Assembly (NCBI RefSeq): GCF_042887685.1
Contig: NZ_JBHVOS010000003.1
Span: 62,001 to 126,000, forward strand
DNA length: 64,000 nt
Source: Oerskovia sp042887685
GTDB taxonomy: Bacteria; Actinomycetota; Actinomycetes; Actinomycetales; Cellulomonadaceae
Direction of reading: 5' to 3'
Position 1 is the first letter of the stretch, and every line of letters begins with the position of its first letter. Shown piece by piece: positions 32,558-40,700 of this stretch. A model generated the notes under the pieces. That model saw nothing but the letters and a program-made list of their open reading frames with translations. It had not been told where the DNA came from and did not search any database. A program made the position numbers and the translations under genes.

Positions 32558-33001
32558 ATGAGCACCCTCCTGACCGCCGACCCACCGCCCGACACCGTGG
32601 CCCGCAGGATCGGGCGCGTCGCGCTCGGGCTGAGCCTCGTCTTCGCGGGGATCGGGCACCTGACCTTCTCCCGCGAGGAGTTTCGCGCCCAGGTGCCCGA
32701 CTGGTTCCCCGTGAACGAGGACGTCACGGTCCTCGCGTCGGGCGCGGTCGAGATCGCGCTCGGCTCCTCTCTCGTCGTGCTGTCTCGGCGGCGCGTCGCG
32801 GTGGGGCTGGTCGCGGCCGCGTTCTTCGTCGTGATCTTCCCGGGGAACGTCGGGCAGTGGCTCGAGCACAAGGACGGTTTCGGGCTCGACACCGACGCCA
32901 AGCGGCTCGGCCGCCTCTTCTTCCAGCCCGTGCTCGTCGCCTGGGCCCTGTGGTCGACGGGAGCGTTCCGCGCGCTGCGGCAGGCGCGGGCCCGGGACTG
33001 A
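32558..33001 (+). CDS. DoxX-like membrane protein
   Basis: The 147-residue protein has four hydrophobic segments: RIGRVALGLSLVFAGIGHLTF, then WFPVNEDVTVLASGAVEIALG, VAVGLVAAAFFVVIFPGNVGQWLEHKD and a last PVLVAWALWSTGAF. This is the DoxX/DUF4870-like four-helix layout of small actinobacterial membrane proteins. It lies 55 bases ahead of a hydrolase gene and may be co-transcribed. The ATG at 32558 has no strong Shine-Dalgarno site. Confidence 0.8.
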   Translation: MSTLLTADPPPDTVARRIGRVALGLSLVFAGIGHLTFSREEFRAQVPDWFPVNEDVTVLASGAVEIALGSSLVVLSRRRVAVGLVAAAFFVVIFPGNVGQWLEHKDGFGLDTDAKRLGRLFFQPVLVAWALWSTGAFRALRQARARD

Positions 33002-33056
33002 CCGCGGCGCGCGGGGGGACACCAGATCCGAGGCACTCCGACGAAAGGAACGACCC

Positions 33057-33896
33057 ATGGGCTACATCACCTCCGGCAGCGAGAACAGCACCCCTGTCGA
33101 GCTGTACTACGAGGACCACGGCAGCGGACCGACGGTCGTGCTCATCCACGGCTACCCCCTCGACGGGCACAGCTGGGAACGTCAGACGCGCGCCCTGCTC
33201 GAGGCCGGGTACCGCGTCGTGACGTACGACCGTCGCGGCTTCGGCCGGTCCAGCAAGGTCGGGACGGGCTACGACTACGACACGTTCGCGGCCGACCTGC
33301 ACGCGGTCCTCGAGGCGCTCGACCTGCGCGACGTCTCGCTCGTGGGCTTCTCGATGGGCACGGGCGAGCTCGCCCGGTACGTCGCGAACCACGGCCACGA
33401 GCGCGTCGCGAGGCTCGCGTTCCTCGCCTCGCTCGAACCCTTCCTCGTCCAGCGCGACGACAACCCGACTGGCGTCCCGCAGGACGTCTTCGACGGGATC
33501 GTCGACACCGCCCGCGCCGACCGCTTCGCCTGGTTCACGCAGTTCTACGCCGACTTCTACAACCTCGACGAGAACCTCGGGACGCGCATCTCGCAGGAGG
33601 CCGTCACGGCGAGCTGGAACACCGCCACGGGGTCGGCCCCCGTCGCCGCGTACGCCGTGGTCCCGACCTGGATCGAGGACTTCCGCGCCGACGTCGCGGC
33701 GGTGAGGGCGAGCGGCAAGCCCGCCCTGATCCTGCACGGCACGGCCGACCGGATCCTGCCTATCGACTCGACGGGCCGTCCGTTCCACGCGGCGTTCCCC
33801 GAGGCGGACTACGTCGAGATCGACGGCGCCCCGCACGGCCTGCTGTGGACCCACGCGGAGGAGGTCAACCGGGCGCTGCTCGGGTTCCTCGCCTAG
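33057..33896 (+). CDS. Alpha/beta hydrolase of the cofactor-free haloperoxidase group
   Basis: The 279-residue protein has the features of non-heme chloroperoxidase-like esterases: VVLIHGYPLDGHSWERQTRALLEAGYRVVTYDRRGFGRSS, the nucleophile GFSMGTGELARYV, the acid in HGTADRILPI and the final His in DGAPHGLLWTHAEEVN. Such enzymes are mainly esterases and can form peracids. GAAAGGA lies about eight bases before the ATG. A long hairpin follows at 33921-33962. Confidence 0.92.
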   Translation: MGYITSGSENSTPVELYYEDHGSGPTVVLIHGYPLDGHSWERQTRALLEAGYRVVTYDRRGFGRSSKVGTGYDYDTFAADLHAVLEALDLRDVSLVGFSMGTGELARYVANHGHERVARLAFLASLEPFLVQRDDNPTGVPQDVFDGIVDTARADRFAWFTQFYADFYNLDENLGTRISQEAVTASWNTATGSAPVAAYAVVPTWIEDFRADVAAVRASGKPALILHGTADRILPIDSTGRPFHAAFPEADYVEIDGAPHGLLWTHAEEVNRALLGFLA

Positions 33897-33920
33897 AGGG
33901 ATCGTCGACACGTCTGCACG

Positions 33921-33962
33921 CCCCCTGTGCGCACCGGGCCTTGACCCGGTGCGCACAGGGGG
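33921..33962. terminator. Perfect 18-bp hairpin terminator
   Basis: CCCCCTGTGCGCACCGGG (33921-33938) pairs perfectly with 33945-33962 around a six-base loop. It lies 25 bases past the hydrolase stop and separates that unit from the next, TetR-controlled operon. Confidence 0.8.
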
Positions 33963-33977
33963 CTAGTTTCGATCCAT

Positions 33978-34005
33978 CGACCAGACCGACCGGTCGGTCT
34001 GGTCG
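33978..34005. promoter_or_regulatory. 28-bp perfect palindrome, TetR operator
   Basis: The 28 bases form a perfect palindrome with half site CGACCAGACCGACC. The inner AGACCGACCGGTCGGTCT matches the style of operators bound by NemR/AcuR-type TetR repressors. It ends 45 bases before the first gene of an operon whose third gene encodes a TetR protein, so autoregulation is very likely. Confidence 0.85.
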
Positions 34006-34049
34006 TTCGATACCGATCCTGCCCGCGACCCGCCACGAAGGAGCGCCCC

Positions 34050-34658
34050 GTGCTGACGATCCCCCCGGCCTTCCACGAGGTGCTCGGCGAGCGCCAGGAC
34101 CCCCGGATGCTCGCCGCGATCGGGGGCGTCGGTCTCGCCGGCACCGCCCTGCTCGTCCTCGCCGACCGCCCGACGTTCGAGGCCGTCCCCACCTGGCAGG
34201 GCGTGGCCGCGGCCCTCCTCGTCCTCGACGTCCTGTGCGGAGCGCTCGCGAACTTCTCCCGCGGGACGAACGACTACTACGCGGCCCGCCCGCGGCACCG
34301 CGCCGTCTTCCTCGCGATCCACGTCCACCTGGTCGCGATCGCCCTCCTGCTCGGAGCCGACCCCCTGCCCGCCGTCGTGGTGTGGGTCGTGACCGTCGCG
34401 GCCGCCGCGCTCGTCACGTCGCTGCGGGCCCCCGCGCAGCAGCTCCAGGTCGCCGCCGGCGTCGTGGTCGCCGCAGGCGCCGCGGTCCCCGTCCTGTTCG
34501 CCGGGTCGACGCTGATGACCGCGGTGGCGCTGCTGTTCGTGATCAAGGTCGTCCTCGCGTTCGCGGTCGACCACTACGGGGGCCGGGCGACCGACGAGGC
34601 CAGGCACTCCGCCGCGCCCGGCCCCGCGGACCACGACACGGTGCTGGACGCGACATGA
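34050..34658 (+). CDS. Integral membrane protein, first gene of a TetR-regulated operon
   Basis: A 202-residue protein with six hydrophobic segments (LAAIGGVGLAGTALLVL, AALLVLDVLCGALANF, HVHLVAIALLLG, VVVWVVTVAAAALV, LQVAAGVVVAAGAAVPVLF, TAVALLFVIKVVLAFAV). The NFSRGTNDYYAARPRHRAVFLAIH loop between helices is distinctive. No family was recognised. AAGGAG lies seven bases before the GTG. A perfect 28-bp palindrome sits upstream. The stop overlaps the next start as ATGA. Confidence 0.75.
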   Translation: MLTIPPAFHEVLGERQDPRMLAAIGGVGLAGTALLVLADRPTFEAVPTWQGVAAALLVLDVLCGALANFSRGTNDYYAARPRHRAVFLAIHVHLVAIALLLGADPLPAVVVWVVTVAAAALVTSLRAPAQQLQVAAGVVVAAGAAVPVLFAGSTLMTAVALLFVIKVVLAFAVDHYGGRATDEARHSAAPGPADHDTVLDAT

Positions 34659-35281
34659 GGACCGTCCGCGACCTGCACCGGTCCGAGCACCATCAGGCTG
34701 CGAGCCTCCTGGCGAGTGCGTTCGCGGCCGACCCGCTCTTCCTCGACCTGTTCGGCGACGTGCGCCGCGAACCGGCCGCTCGCCGTCGGGCGCTCCGTCT
34801 CACGTCGTGGGCCCTCGGGGCGAACAGGCTCCTCGGCGGGCGGCGGCGAGCCGTCGTGGACGGCGCGCGGGTCGTCGGCGTCGCGGTCGTCGAGCCGCCC
34901 CAGGGCACCGTGCGACGCACCGGGGGCGCCGCCCTCGCCGCCCTGCGCTTCGCTCCCGTGGCCCTGTCTCTCCCGGCCGCCACGACGACCCGGCTCAACC
35001 GGTACGGCCGCGAGACCCGGGCCCTGGTGCCCGCGGCGCCCCACCACTACCTCACGATGATCGGCGTGGACCCCGCCGCCCAGGGCACGGGCCTGGGCGG
35101 CGCCCTCCTCGGCGACGTGGTCACGCTCGCCGAGCGAGACCCCCGGTCGGCAGGAGTCGGCCTCGACACCGAGAACCCGGCGAACCTCGGCCTCTACGCC
35201 CGGCACGGCTTCGCGCCGTCCGGCGAGGTCGCCACGGCCACGTTCACCGCCCACGTGCTGTTCCATCCGCGAGGATCGTGA
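34655..35281 (+). CDS. GNAT-family N-acetyltransferase
   Basis: The 208-residue protein has the GNAT acetyl-CoA loop in YLTMIGVDPAAQGTGLGGALLGDVVTLAERD (QGTGLG) and the terminal NPANLGLYARHGFAPSGEV. This resembles the group of acetyltransferases found with membrane proteins under TetR control; the substrate is unknown. It is the second gene of a three-gene operon and overlaps the first by four bases. Confidence 0.92.
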   Translation: MRTVRDLHRSEHHQAASLLASAFAADPLFLDLFGDVRREPAARRRALRLTSWALGANRLLGGRRRAVVDGARVVGVAVVEPPQGTVRRTGGAALAALRFAPVALSLPAATTTRLNRYGRETRALVPAAPHHYLTMIGVDPAAQGTGLGGALLGDVVTLAERDPRSAGVGLDTENPANLGLYARHGFAPSGEVATATFTAHVLFHPRGS

Positions 35282-35283
35282 CC

Positions 35284-35889
35284 ATGGCCGACACGACCCC
35301 CACCCGCGAACGCATCGTCGAGACCGCGTTCCGGCTCTTCCTGACCCAGGGCTACGAGAGCACGAGCACGGCGCAGCTCGTCGCCGCGACCGGCCTCTCC
35401 AAGGGTGCGATCTACCACCACTTCCGCGACAAGGAGGAGATCCGGTCGGCGACCGTCGACCACTTCCTGCTCCGCTACGTCGAGCCGCCCGCTCCCGACG
35501 AGAGCGAGGCCACGCCGCCCGGTCTCGCGGCGACGCTGCACCACGTGGCCGACTCGTACGCCCGGCTCCTCGAGACCGTCGCCACCCTCACGGACGACCC
35601 CCTCGCCTACCACCGGTTCGTGCTCGCCGCCGCCCCCGGCCTGCGCGAGACGCTGCGGGACGCCGTCGGGCAGGTCCGCGACGTGCTGGCCGACGCCGCG
35701 CGCACGTCCCAGGACGACGGCTCCGTCACGACCACGCTCCCTCCGGAGCGCGTCGCGGAGAACGCCGCCGCACTCGTCGAGGGCGCCGGGCTGCTCTGGG
35801 CCGTGGACCCGCGAGGGTCGGCCCGCGACCGGCTGCGGGCCGTCGTGGACGACCACCTCACGCTCCTGGCCGGGGCGCCGGGGTCGTAG
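35284..35889 (+). CDS. TetR-family regulator of its own operon
   Basis: The 201-residue protein has the HTH RERIVETAFRLFLTQGYESTSTAQLVAATGLSKGAIYHHFRDKEEI, close to the AcuR/NemR style. The C-terminal domain ends LLWAVDPRGSARDRLRAVVDDHLTLL. It starts two bases after the acetyltransferase stop. The perfect palindrome at 33978-34005 upstream of the operon is the obvious binding site, making it a repressor of the membrane protein and acetyltransferase. Confidence 0.93.
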   Translation: MADTTPTRERIVETAFRLFLTQGYESTSTAQLVAATGLSKGAIYHHFRDKEEIRSATVDHFLLRYVEPPAPDESEATPPGLAATLHHVADSYARLLETVATLTDDPLAYHRFVLAAAPGLRETLRDAVGQVRDVLADAARTSQDDGSVTTTLPPERVAENAAALVEGAGLLWAVDPRGSARDRLRAVVDDHLTLLAGAPGS

Positions 35890-35923
35890 GGTCGAGGGGT
35901 CGGCACGCGGTCGGGCGGTCGGA

Positions 35924-35959
35924 GGACGGAGGCACCGTGACGGACGGAGGCACCGTGAC
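35924..35959 (+). repeat. 18-bp tandem duplication containing ribosome site and start codon
   Basis: GGACGGAGGCACCGTGAC occurs twice in a row (35924-35941, 35942-35959). Each unit contains GGAGG followed by a GTG in the same reading frame, so the peptidase-like gene has two equivalent starts six codons apart. Confidence 0.9.
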
Positions 35960-36620
35960 CCTGGCCCTGCCGTTCGACGGGCGCTGGCTCGTGCAGAACA
36001 GCCCGGCACGGCGCGTGCCCAGCCACGGCGTCGACGTCCTGGGCCAGCGGTACGCGATCGACTTCGTGGGCGTCGACCCCCGGCACCGCACGGCCGCGGT
36101 CCGCGACTGGCGCACGGTCCTCGGGACCGAGCCGCCCGAGCGCTTCGTCGCGTTCGGTCGCCCGATCCTCGCGCCGGCGGCCGGCATCGTGGTCCAGGTG
36201 CACGACGGCGAGGACGACCACGCGGCCCGCCGCTCCCAGCTGACCCTCGTGCCCTACGTGCTCGGGGCCGCGGGACGGCTGCGCGAGGGCGTGCACGCCG
36301 TGGCCGGGAACCACGTCACCGTCGCGCTGCCGGACTCCGGCGTGTTCGTGTCCCTCGTGCACCTGCAGCGCGGGTCCTCGCAGGTGCGGGTCGGCGACGC
36401 GGTACGCGTCGGTCAGCAGCTCGCCGCGTGCGGGAACTCCGGGAACTCGACCCAGCCGCACGTGCACGTGCAGGCCACGGACAGCGCCGACTTCTCGGTG
36501 GCCCGCGGCGTCCCGATCACGTTCCGCGACTTCCGGGAGTGGCCGCGCGGGCGGGGCGAGCCCCTCCACCGGGTGACGGGGCTGCCCGACGAGCGCTCCG
36601 TCGTCGAACCGTTGGCGTGA
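35937..36620 (+). CDS. M23-family (LytM-like) peptidase-domain protein
   Basis: The 227-residue protein has the M23 layout: a first His/Asp region SHGVDVLGQRYAIDFVGVD, APAAGIVVQVHDGEDDH, NHVTVALPDSGVFVSLVHLQRGS and the zinc-binding HVHVQ. No signal peptide is present, so it may act in the cytoplasm or be unconventional; M23 enzymes usually cleave peptidoglycan cross-links outside the cell. The start is GTG at 35937 or 35955, both within a duplicated 18-bp unit. The gene ends before a palindromic repeat. Confidence 0.85.
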   Translation: MTDGGTVTLALPFDGRWLVQNSPARRVPSHGVDVLGQRYAIDFVGVDPRHRTAAVRDWRTVLGTEPPERFVAFGRPILAPAAGIVVQVHDGEDDHAARRSQLTLVPYVLGAAGRLREGVHAVAGNHVTVALPDSGVFVSLVHLQRGSSQVRVGDAVRVGQQLAACGNSGNSTQPHVHVQATDSADFSVARGVPITFRDFREWPRGRGEPLHRVTGLPDERSVVEPLA

Positions 36621-36651
36621 CAGCAGGCATCCACGATGCCGTCACGGACGC

Positions 36652-36708
36652 CGAGTGTGCACTTCGGGTCGTCCCGGGCCGCTCATGACGACCCGAAGTG
36701 CACACTCG
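36652..36708. repeat. Long palindromic repeat, copy 4
   Basis: The 22-bp arms 36652-36673 and 36687-36708 pair perfectly around a 13-base loop. The arm CGAGTGTGCACTTCGGGTCG keeps the family core but ends GTCGTC instead of GCTGTCC, with the compensating change in the other arm. It lies between convergent genes ending at 36620 and 36763. Confidence 0.9.
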
Positions 36709-36762
36709 ACGCGCGCGAGCCTCGGCTGGCCCGGCCGGCCCGGCCAGCCCCGCCGCCTCCAG

Positions 36763-37251
36763 TCAGGCCAGCGGCTGGAGCCGGAACAGGCGGACCACCC
36801 GACCCGAGTCGCGCTCGTACGCGCGGTACCCCGGCCACTGCGCCTGGATCAGGTCCCACGCGGCCTCGCGCTCGTCGTCGGGCTCGACGAGCGTCGCCCT
36901 GACCCGCATGTCCCGGCCGCGGACCGTGATCGACGCGTCCGGGTGCGCCAGCAGGTTGTACGTCCATGCCGGGTGCCTGTCACGGGCGAACGACGTGCCC
37001 GCGACCACCGCCCGCCCGTGGCCGTCGGGCGTGTACATGAGGTACGTGCTGCGCGGCTCCCCCGACCGCGCACCCGTCGAGTGCAGGACCAGCGACGGCA
37101 CGAGCAGCGCGCTGAGCTGCACGCGCCCTCCCGACAGGCGCGCGAGCAACCGCTCGGCCGGGGGCAGCACGACCGGCCCGACCCGGCGGAAGGCCCGCGT
37201 GCGCGTGATCGGGGCGACCAGGGACCGGACGACCTGCAGCAGGGAGGTCAT
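36763..37251 (-). CDS. Deazaflavin-dependent nitroreductase-like protein (DDN family)
   Basis: The 162-residue protein fits the F420-dependent DDN family: VPSLVLHSTGARSGEPRSTYLMYTPDG, VVAGTSFARDRHPAWTYNLLAHPDASITVRGRDMRVRATLV and the terminal WPGYRAYERDSGRVVRLFRL. In mycobacteria such proteins reduce quinones or nitro compounds with the F420 cofactor, using the N-terminal basic helix to meet the membrane. The ATG at 37251 is preceded by GGGAGG. Confidence 0.9.
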   Translation of the reverse strand: MTSLLQVVRSLVAPITRTRAFRRVGPVVLPPAERLLARLSGGRVQLSALLVPSLVLHSTGARSGEPRSTYLMYTPDGHGRAVVAGTSFARDRHPAWTYNLLAHPDASITVRGRDMRVRATLVEPDDEREAAWDLIQAQWPGYRAYERDSGRVVRLFRLQPLA

Positions 37252-37320
37252 GCCCCCATGATCGTCGGGGTCGCCACAGGGCGCACGACCGCAGGACGCA
37301 CGACGGCGCGCGGCTGCTGG

Positions 37321-37410
37321 TCCCGGCGGCCGCCCTCACCCACCCGGCGTCCCACCGCCCGCGGGTCCCGGCGACAGCCCTCACCCAGCCGCCGTCCTAC
37401 CGCCCCGCGT
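37321..37410. repeat. Imperfect 45-bp tandem duplication at the cupin 3' end
   Basis: Two 45-base units, 37321-37365 and 37366-37410, match at roughly 80% by eye (TCCCGGCG ... CCCTCACCCA ... CACCGCCC). The right unit covers the last codons and stop of the minus-strand cupin gene (stop at 37397-37399); the left is a decayed copy downstream. Confidence 0.6.
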
Positions 37411-37798
37411 ACTCGGCGTCGGTGACGTGCTCGAGCCACGTCGTGGTCGTCGACGGGTCGTCGGCGTTCTCGAGCATCGCGAGGTGCTCCATGAAGTGGT
37501 CCGGGGAGGCACCGTGCCAGTGCTCCTCACCAGGCGGGCACCAGACGGTCTCGCCGGGGCGGACCTCGACGACCTCGCCTCCCCGCGCCTGGACGCGCGC
37601 GACGCCCGACACCACGTGCAGCGCCTGGCCCCGGGCGTGCGAGTGCCAGGCCGTGCGCGCCCCGGGCGCGAACCGGACCAGCGCCACGACCATGCGCTGC
37701 GACGGGTCCTGCGGCATCGCGATCGGGTCGAGCCACACGTCGCCCGTGAACTGCTCGGGCGGGTTCTTGGTGGTCGGGGTCCTGGGGACGATCTTCAT
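37397..37798 (-). CDS. Cupin-domain protein
   Basis: The 133-residue protein has a single cupin: motif 1 HSHARGQALHVVSGVARVQ, intermediate VRPGETVWCPPGEEHWHG and motif 2 DHFMEHLAML. The histidines HSH and EHWH would bind a metal. It resembles cupins annotated as carboxymuconolactone or quercetinase-like in aldo-keto reductase clusters. GAGGAGG lies about seven bases before the ATG. It is divergent from the alcohol dehydrogenase gene. A truncated homologue occurs at 50239-50436. Confidence 0.9.
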   Translation of the reverse strand: MKIVPRTPTTKNPPEQFTGDVWLDPIAMPQDPSQRMVVALVRFAPGARTAWHSHARGQALHVVSGVARVQARGGEVVEVRPGETVWCPPGEEHWHGASPDHFMEHLAMLENADDPSTTTTWLEHVTDAEYAGR

Positions 37799-37864
37799 GG
37801 GGGTGTCCTCCTCGTCGGGGAGCCGGTGCCACCGGCCTCCTCGACCGTAGGACTCCCCGCCGTT

Positions 37865-37910
37865 CGCAGGGAGGTACTGGCGTTACCCGGAACGCCCGGG
37901 TCTCCCTGCG
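37865..37910. promoter_or_regulatory. Inverted repeat in the cupin/alcohol-dehydrogenase divergent promoter
   Basis: CGCAGGGAG (37865-37873) and CTCCCTGCG (37902-37910) are perfect complements 28 bases apart, with GGTACTGGCGTTACC between them. They lie in the 201-base region between the two divergent starts (37798 and 38000). A shared regulator site is plausible; no regulator gene is adjacent. Confidence 0.45.
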
Positions 37911-37999
37911 CGGCCGTCCCACCGGTGTGATGGACCGTGGAACTCGCGCCGGCCCCACCGAGCGGCCGCGCCCCACCGCTCGACCCGAGAGGCAACCCC

Positions 38000-39037
38000 A
38001 TGCGTGCAACGTTCATGTACGGCGCCGGCGACGTCCGCGTCGTCGAGGTCCCCGACCCCGTCCTGCAGGCCCCGACCGACGCGATCGTGCGCGTCACCCT
38101 GGCCTGCGTGTGCGGGTCCGACCTGCACCCGTACCGCTCCCTGCCCGCGAGCGCCGAGGGCGTCCCGATGGGCCACGAGCTCATCGGCGTCGTCGAGCAG
38201 GTCGGTGAGGCCGTGACCGACCTCGCGGTCGGAGACCTCGTCATCTCGCCCTTCGCGTTCTCCGACAACACGTGCGACCACTGTCGCGAGGGCTTCCACA
38301 CCTCGTGCGTGCACGGCGGCTGGTACGGGGCCGGGGGCGTCGGCGGCGCGCAGGCCGAGAAGATCCGGGTCCCGCAGGCGCAGGGCACGCTCGTACGGAT
38401 CCCGGCCGACGTCGACGAGGCGCTCCTGCCGTCGCTGCTCACGCTGTCCGACGTCTACCTCACGGGGTACCACGCCGCGCACATGGGACGGGTGGGGCCG
38501 GGGAAGACCGTGACGGTGGTGGGGGACGGCGCCGTCGGGCTGTCCGCCGTGCTCGCCGCGAAGGAGCTCGGCGCGGAGAGGATCGTCCTCATGGGTCGCC
38601 ACACCGCGCGCACCGACCTGGGCCGGGAGCTCGGCGCGACCGACGTCGTCGCCGAGCGCGGCGCGGAGGGCGTCGCCAAGGTCCTCGAGCTCACGGGCGG
38701 GCAGGGCACGCACGTGGTGCTCGAGGCCGTCGGGCACATGCCCGCGTACGAGCAGGCCTACGGCGTCGTGCGCCCCGGCGGCGTGGTCTCGCGCGTCGGC
38801 GTGCCGCAGTACGAGGACGCCCCGGTCGGGTTCGGGTCGCTGTTCGGCAAGAACGCGACGCTCACGGGCGGTCCCGCGCCCGTGCGCGCCTACATCGAGG
38901 CCGCGATCCCGCGGGTCCTCTCGGAGGAGATCGACCCGGGCCGGGTGTTCGACGCCGACCTGCCCCTCGCCGACGTCGCCGAGGCCTACCGCCTCATGGA
39001 CTCACGGGAGGCGCTCAAGGTGATCGTGCGGCCGTGA
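38000..39037 (+). CDS. Zinc-dependent alcohol dehydrogenase family protein
   Basis: The 345-residue protein has the MDR layout: catalytic zinc ligands in LACVCGSDLHPY and MGHELIG, a structural lobe NTCDHCREGFHTSCVHGG with three rather than four cysteines, and a Rossmann fold VVGDGAVGLSAVLAAKELG. HTSCVHGGWYG marks the common subgroup of bacterial zinc-binding dehydrogenases with this reduced Cys set. It should oxidise an alcohol or reduce an aldehyde with NAD(P). GAGAGG precedes the ATG. Confidence 0.93.
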   Translation: MRATFMYGAGDVRVVEVPDPVLQAPTDAIVRVTLACVCGSDLHPYRSLPASAEGVPMGHELIGVVEQVGEAVTDLAVGDLVISPFAFSDNTCDHCREGFHTSCVHGGWYGAGGVGGAQAEKIRVPQAQGTLVRIPADVDEALLPSLLTLSDVYLTGYHAAHMGRVGPGKTVTVVGDGAVGLSAVLAAKELGAERIVLMGRHTARTDLGRELGATDVVAERGAEGVAKVLELTGGQGTHVVLEAVGHMPAYEQAYGVVRPGGVVSRVGVPQYEDAPVGFGSLFGKNATLTGGPAPVRAYIEAAIPRVLSEEIDPGRVFDADLPLADVAEAYRLMDSREALKVIVRP

Positions 39038-39065
39038 GGCCCCGGGACCCCGACCCGTCGTCGGG

Positions 39066-40700
39066 TCACGTCGCCGGCTCGGGCGACGGGTCGGGGATCT
39101 CCCCGGGCCGGTAGCGCGGGAGCCTGCTGGCGGGCAGGATCGCGGTCGCGCTGACGCCGGCGAGGATCAGCAGACCGATGCGCAGCGTGTCGAGGCGGCT
39201 CTGCTCGTTGACGGCGACGGCCGCGTCGACCTGGGCCTGGTCGGCGTCGGTCCCTTCCAGGACCTCGCGCAGCTCGTCGTTGCTCACGAAGTTCACGTTG
39301 TCGAGGTCCACCTGCGCGACGAGCGACGGCGGCAGCTCGGGGTGCTCGACGACCGAGCGGGCCACGCTGATGCCCAGGACCGTCACGAGCAGCGCCCCGA
39401 CGACCGCGGTACCGACGGCCGACGCGAGGTTCTGCGTGGTCCCGCGGATCGACCCGACGTCCCCGGCGAGCGTCTTCGGCACGGCCGTGACCAGCACGTT
39501 GAACACCAGCGTGACGAGCGCGCCCTGCCCGACCCCGAACACGAGCAGCCCGAGGATCGTCGGCAGCGTCTCCCAGTTGTTCGTCACGACGAAGGACAGC
39601 CAGGTGAGCGCACCCGTCGTCAGGACGAACCCGAAGACCCCGATCGTGCGCGGGCTGAACCGCCCGTAGAAGCGCACGACGAGGGTCGCCGTGACGAACA
39701 CAGTGAGGTTGAACGGCATCATCGCGAGCGCGGTGTCGAAGGGCGTCCGGCCCTGGACGATCTGGATGTAGAGCGGGACGGTGAAGTTGAGCGCAGCCTC
39801 GAGCGCCACGACGATGAACATCGCGTACACCGCGGCCCGCTCGCTCGACGACCCGAGGACGGTCAGGTCGACCAGGGGCACCTTCCCGGCTGCCGCCCGC
39901 CGCCGCGTCCACCAGAAGAACGTCTGCCCGAGCACCACGCCGACGACCACGAACAGCGGCGCCGGGGAGACCCCGACGACCGAGAAGGGCGCGTCGGGCG
40001 AGGCGTACAGCAGCCCCCACGCGTTGAGGTTGTTGAAGCCCAGGGTCAGCAGGACGATCGCCGCGCCGATCAGGACGGCCGCCACGAGGTCGATCCGGAT
40101 GCCGGGGTCGCCCTTGTCCGAGCGCAGCCGGAAGCTGAAGACGAAGACGACGACCGCGAGGAGCAGCACGATCCCGAACACGGGACGCCACCCGACGAGC
40201 GTGCCCAGCGCGCCGCCGATGAAGAAGGCGCTCACGCCGGAGATCGCACGGGCCGAGCCGAGGGACCCGATGGCCGTCGCCTGCTGGGGCCCGTGGTAGT
40301 TCTCGGCGATGAGCGCGACGAGCGCCGGCACGATGATCGCCGCGGACGCGCCCGCGACGGCCTGGCCCGCGATGGCCCAGCCCACGGTGGGCGAGAAGAT
40401 CATCATGAGCGCGGACACGGCGAACGTCGCCACGACCACGCGGAAGACGACGACCCACCCGATCCGCTGGCCGAGCTTCGCCCCCGTCATCACGAGCGCC
40501 GCGACCGCGAGCCCGTAGACGACGATCGTCGAGCTCACGACGGTCGGCGGCACGCCGAACTCCTCGACCATCCCGCCGAGCGAGACGGGCAGGGCCGCGA
40601 CGTTGAACGACATGAGGACCTGGGCCAGGAACAGGCCCACCATCGGGACCCAGGAATGTCGGGCCTCGGTGGCGGTGGGTTCCTCCTGGACACGGCTCAT
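39066..40700 (-). CDS. MFS transporter, 14-helix (DHA2-like)
   Basis: The 544-residue protein has about 14 transmembrane segments. Motif A-like LVMTGAKLGQRIGWVVVFRV follows helix 2, and motif C-like GSARAISGVSAFFIGGALG lies in helix 5. An extracellular loop near the C-terminus is long and acidic (VEHPELPPSLVAQVDLDNVNFVSNDELREVLEGTDADQ). It is the second gene after glutaminase, with the ATG overlapping the stop (ATGA), so it may transport an amino acid or act as exporter linked to glutamine use. Confidence 0.88.
   Translation of the reverse strand: MSRVQEEPTATEARHSWVPMVGLFLAQVLMSFNVAALPVSLGGMVEEFGVPPTVVSSTIVVYGLAVAALVMTGAKLGQRIGWVVVFRVVVATFAVSALMMIFSPTVGWAIAGQAVAGASAAIIVPALVALIAENYHGPQQATAIGSLGSARAISGVSAFFIGGALGTLVGWRPVFGIVLLLAVVVFVFSFRLRSDKGDPGIRIDLVAAVLIGAAIVLLTLGFNNLNAWGLLYASPDAPFSVVGVSPAPLFVVVGVVLGQTFFWWTRRRAAAGKVPLVDLTVLGSSSERAAVYAMFIVVALEAALNFTVPLYIQIVQGRTPFDTALAMMPFNLTVFVTATLVVRFYGRFSPRTIGVFGFVLTTGALTWLSFVVTNNWETLPTILGLLVFGVGQGALVTLVFNVLVTAVPKTLAGDVGSIRGTTQNLASAVGTAVVGALLVTVLGISVARSVVEHPELPPSLVAQVDLDNVNFVSNDELREVLEGTDADQAQVDAAVAVNEQSRLDTLRIGLLILAGVSATAILPASRLPRYRPGEIPDPSPEPAT

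Noticed and set aside
37800..37999. A MerR-type operator in the cupin/dehydrogenase promoter
   Set aside because: The usual CTTGACTTGGAG-type sequence is absent. Only a nine-base inverted repeat was found, and no MerR gene is adjacent.
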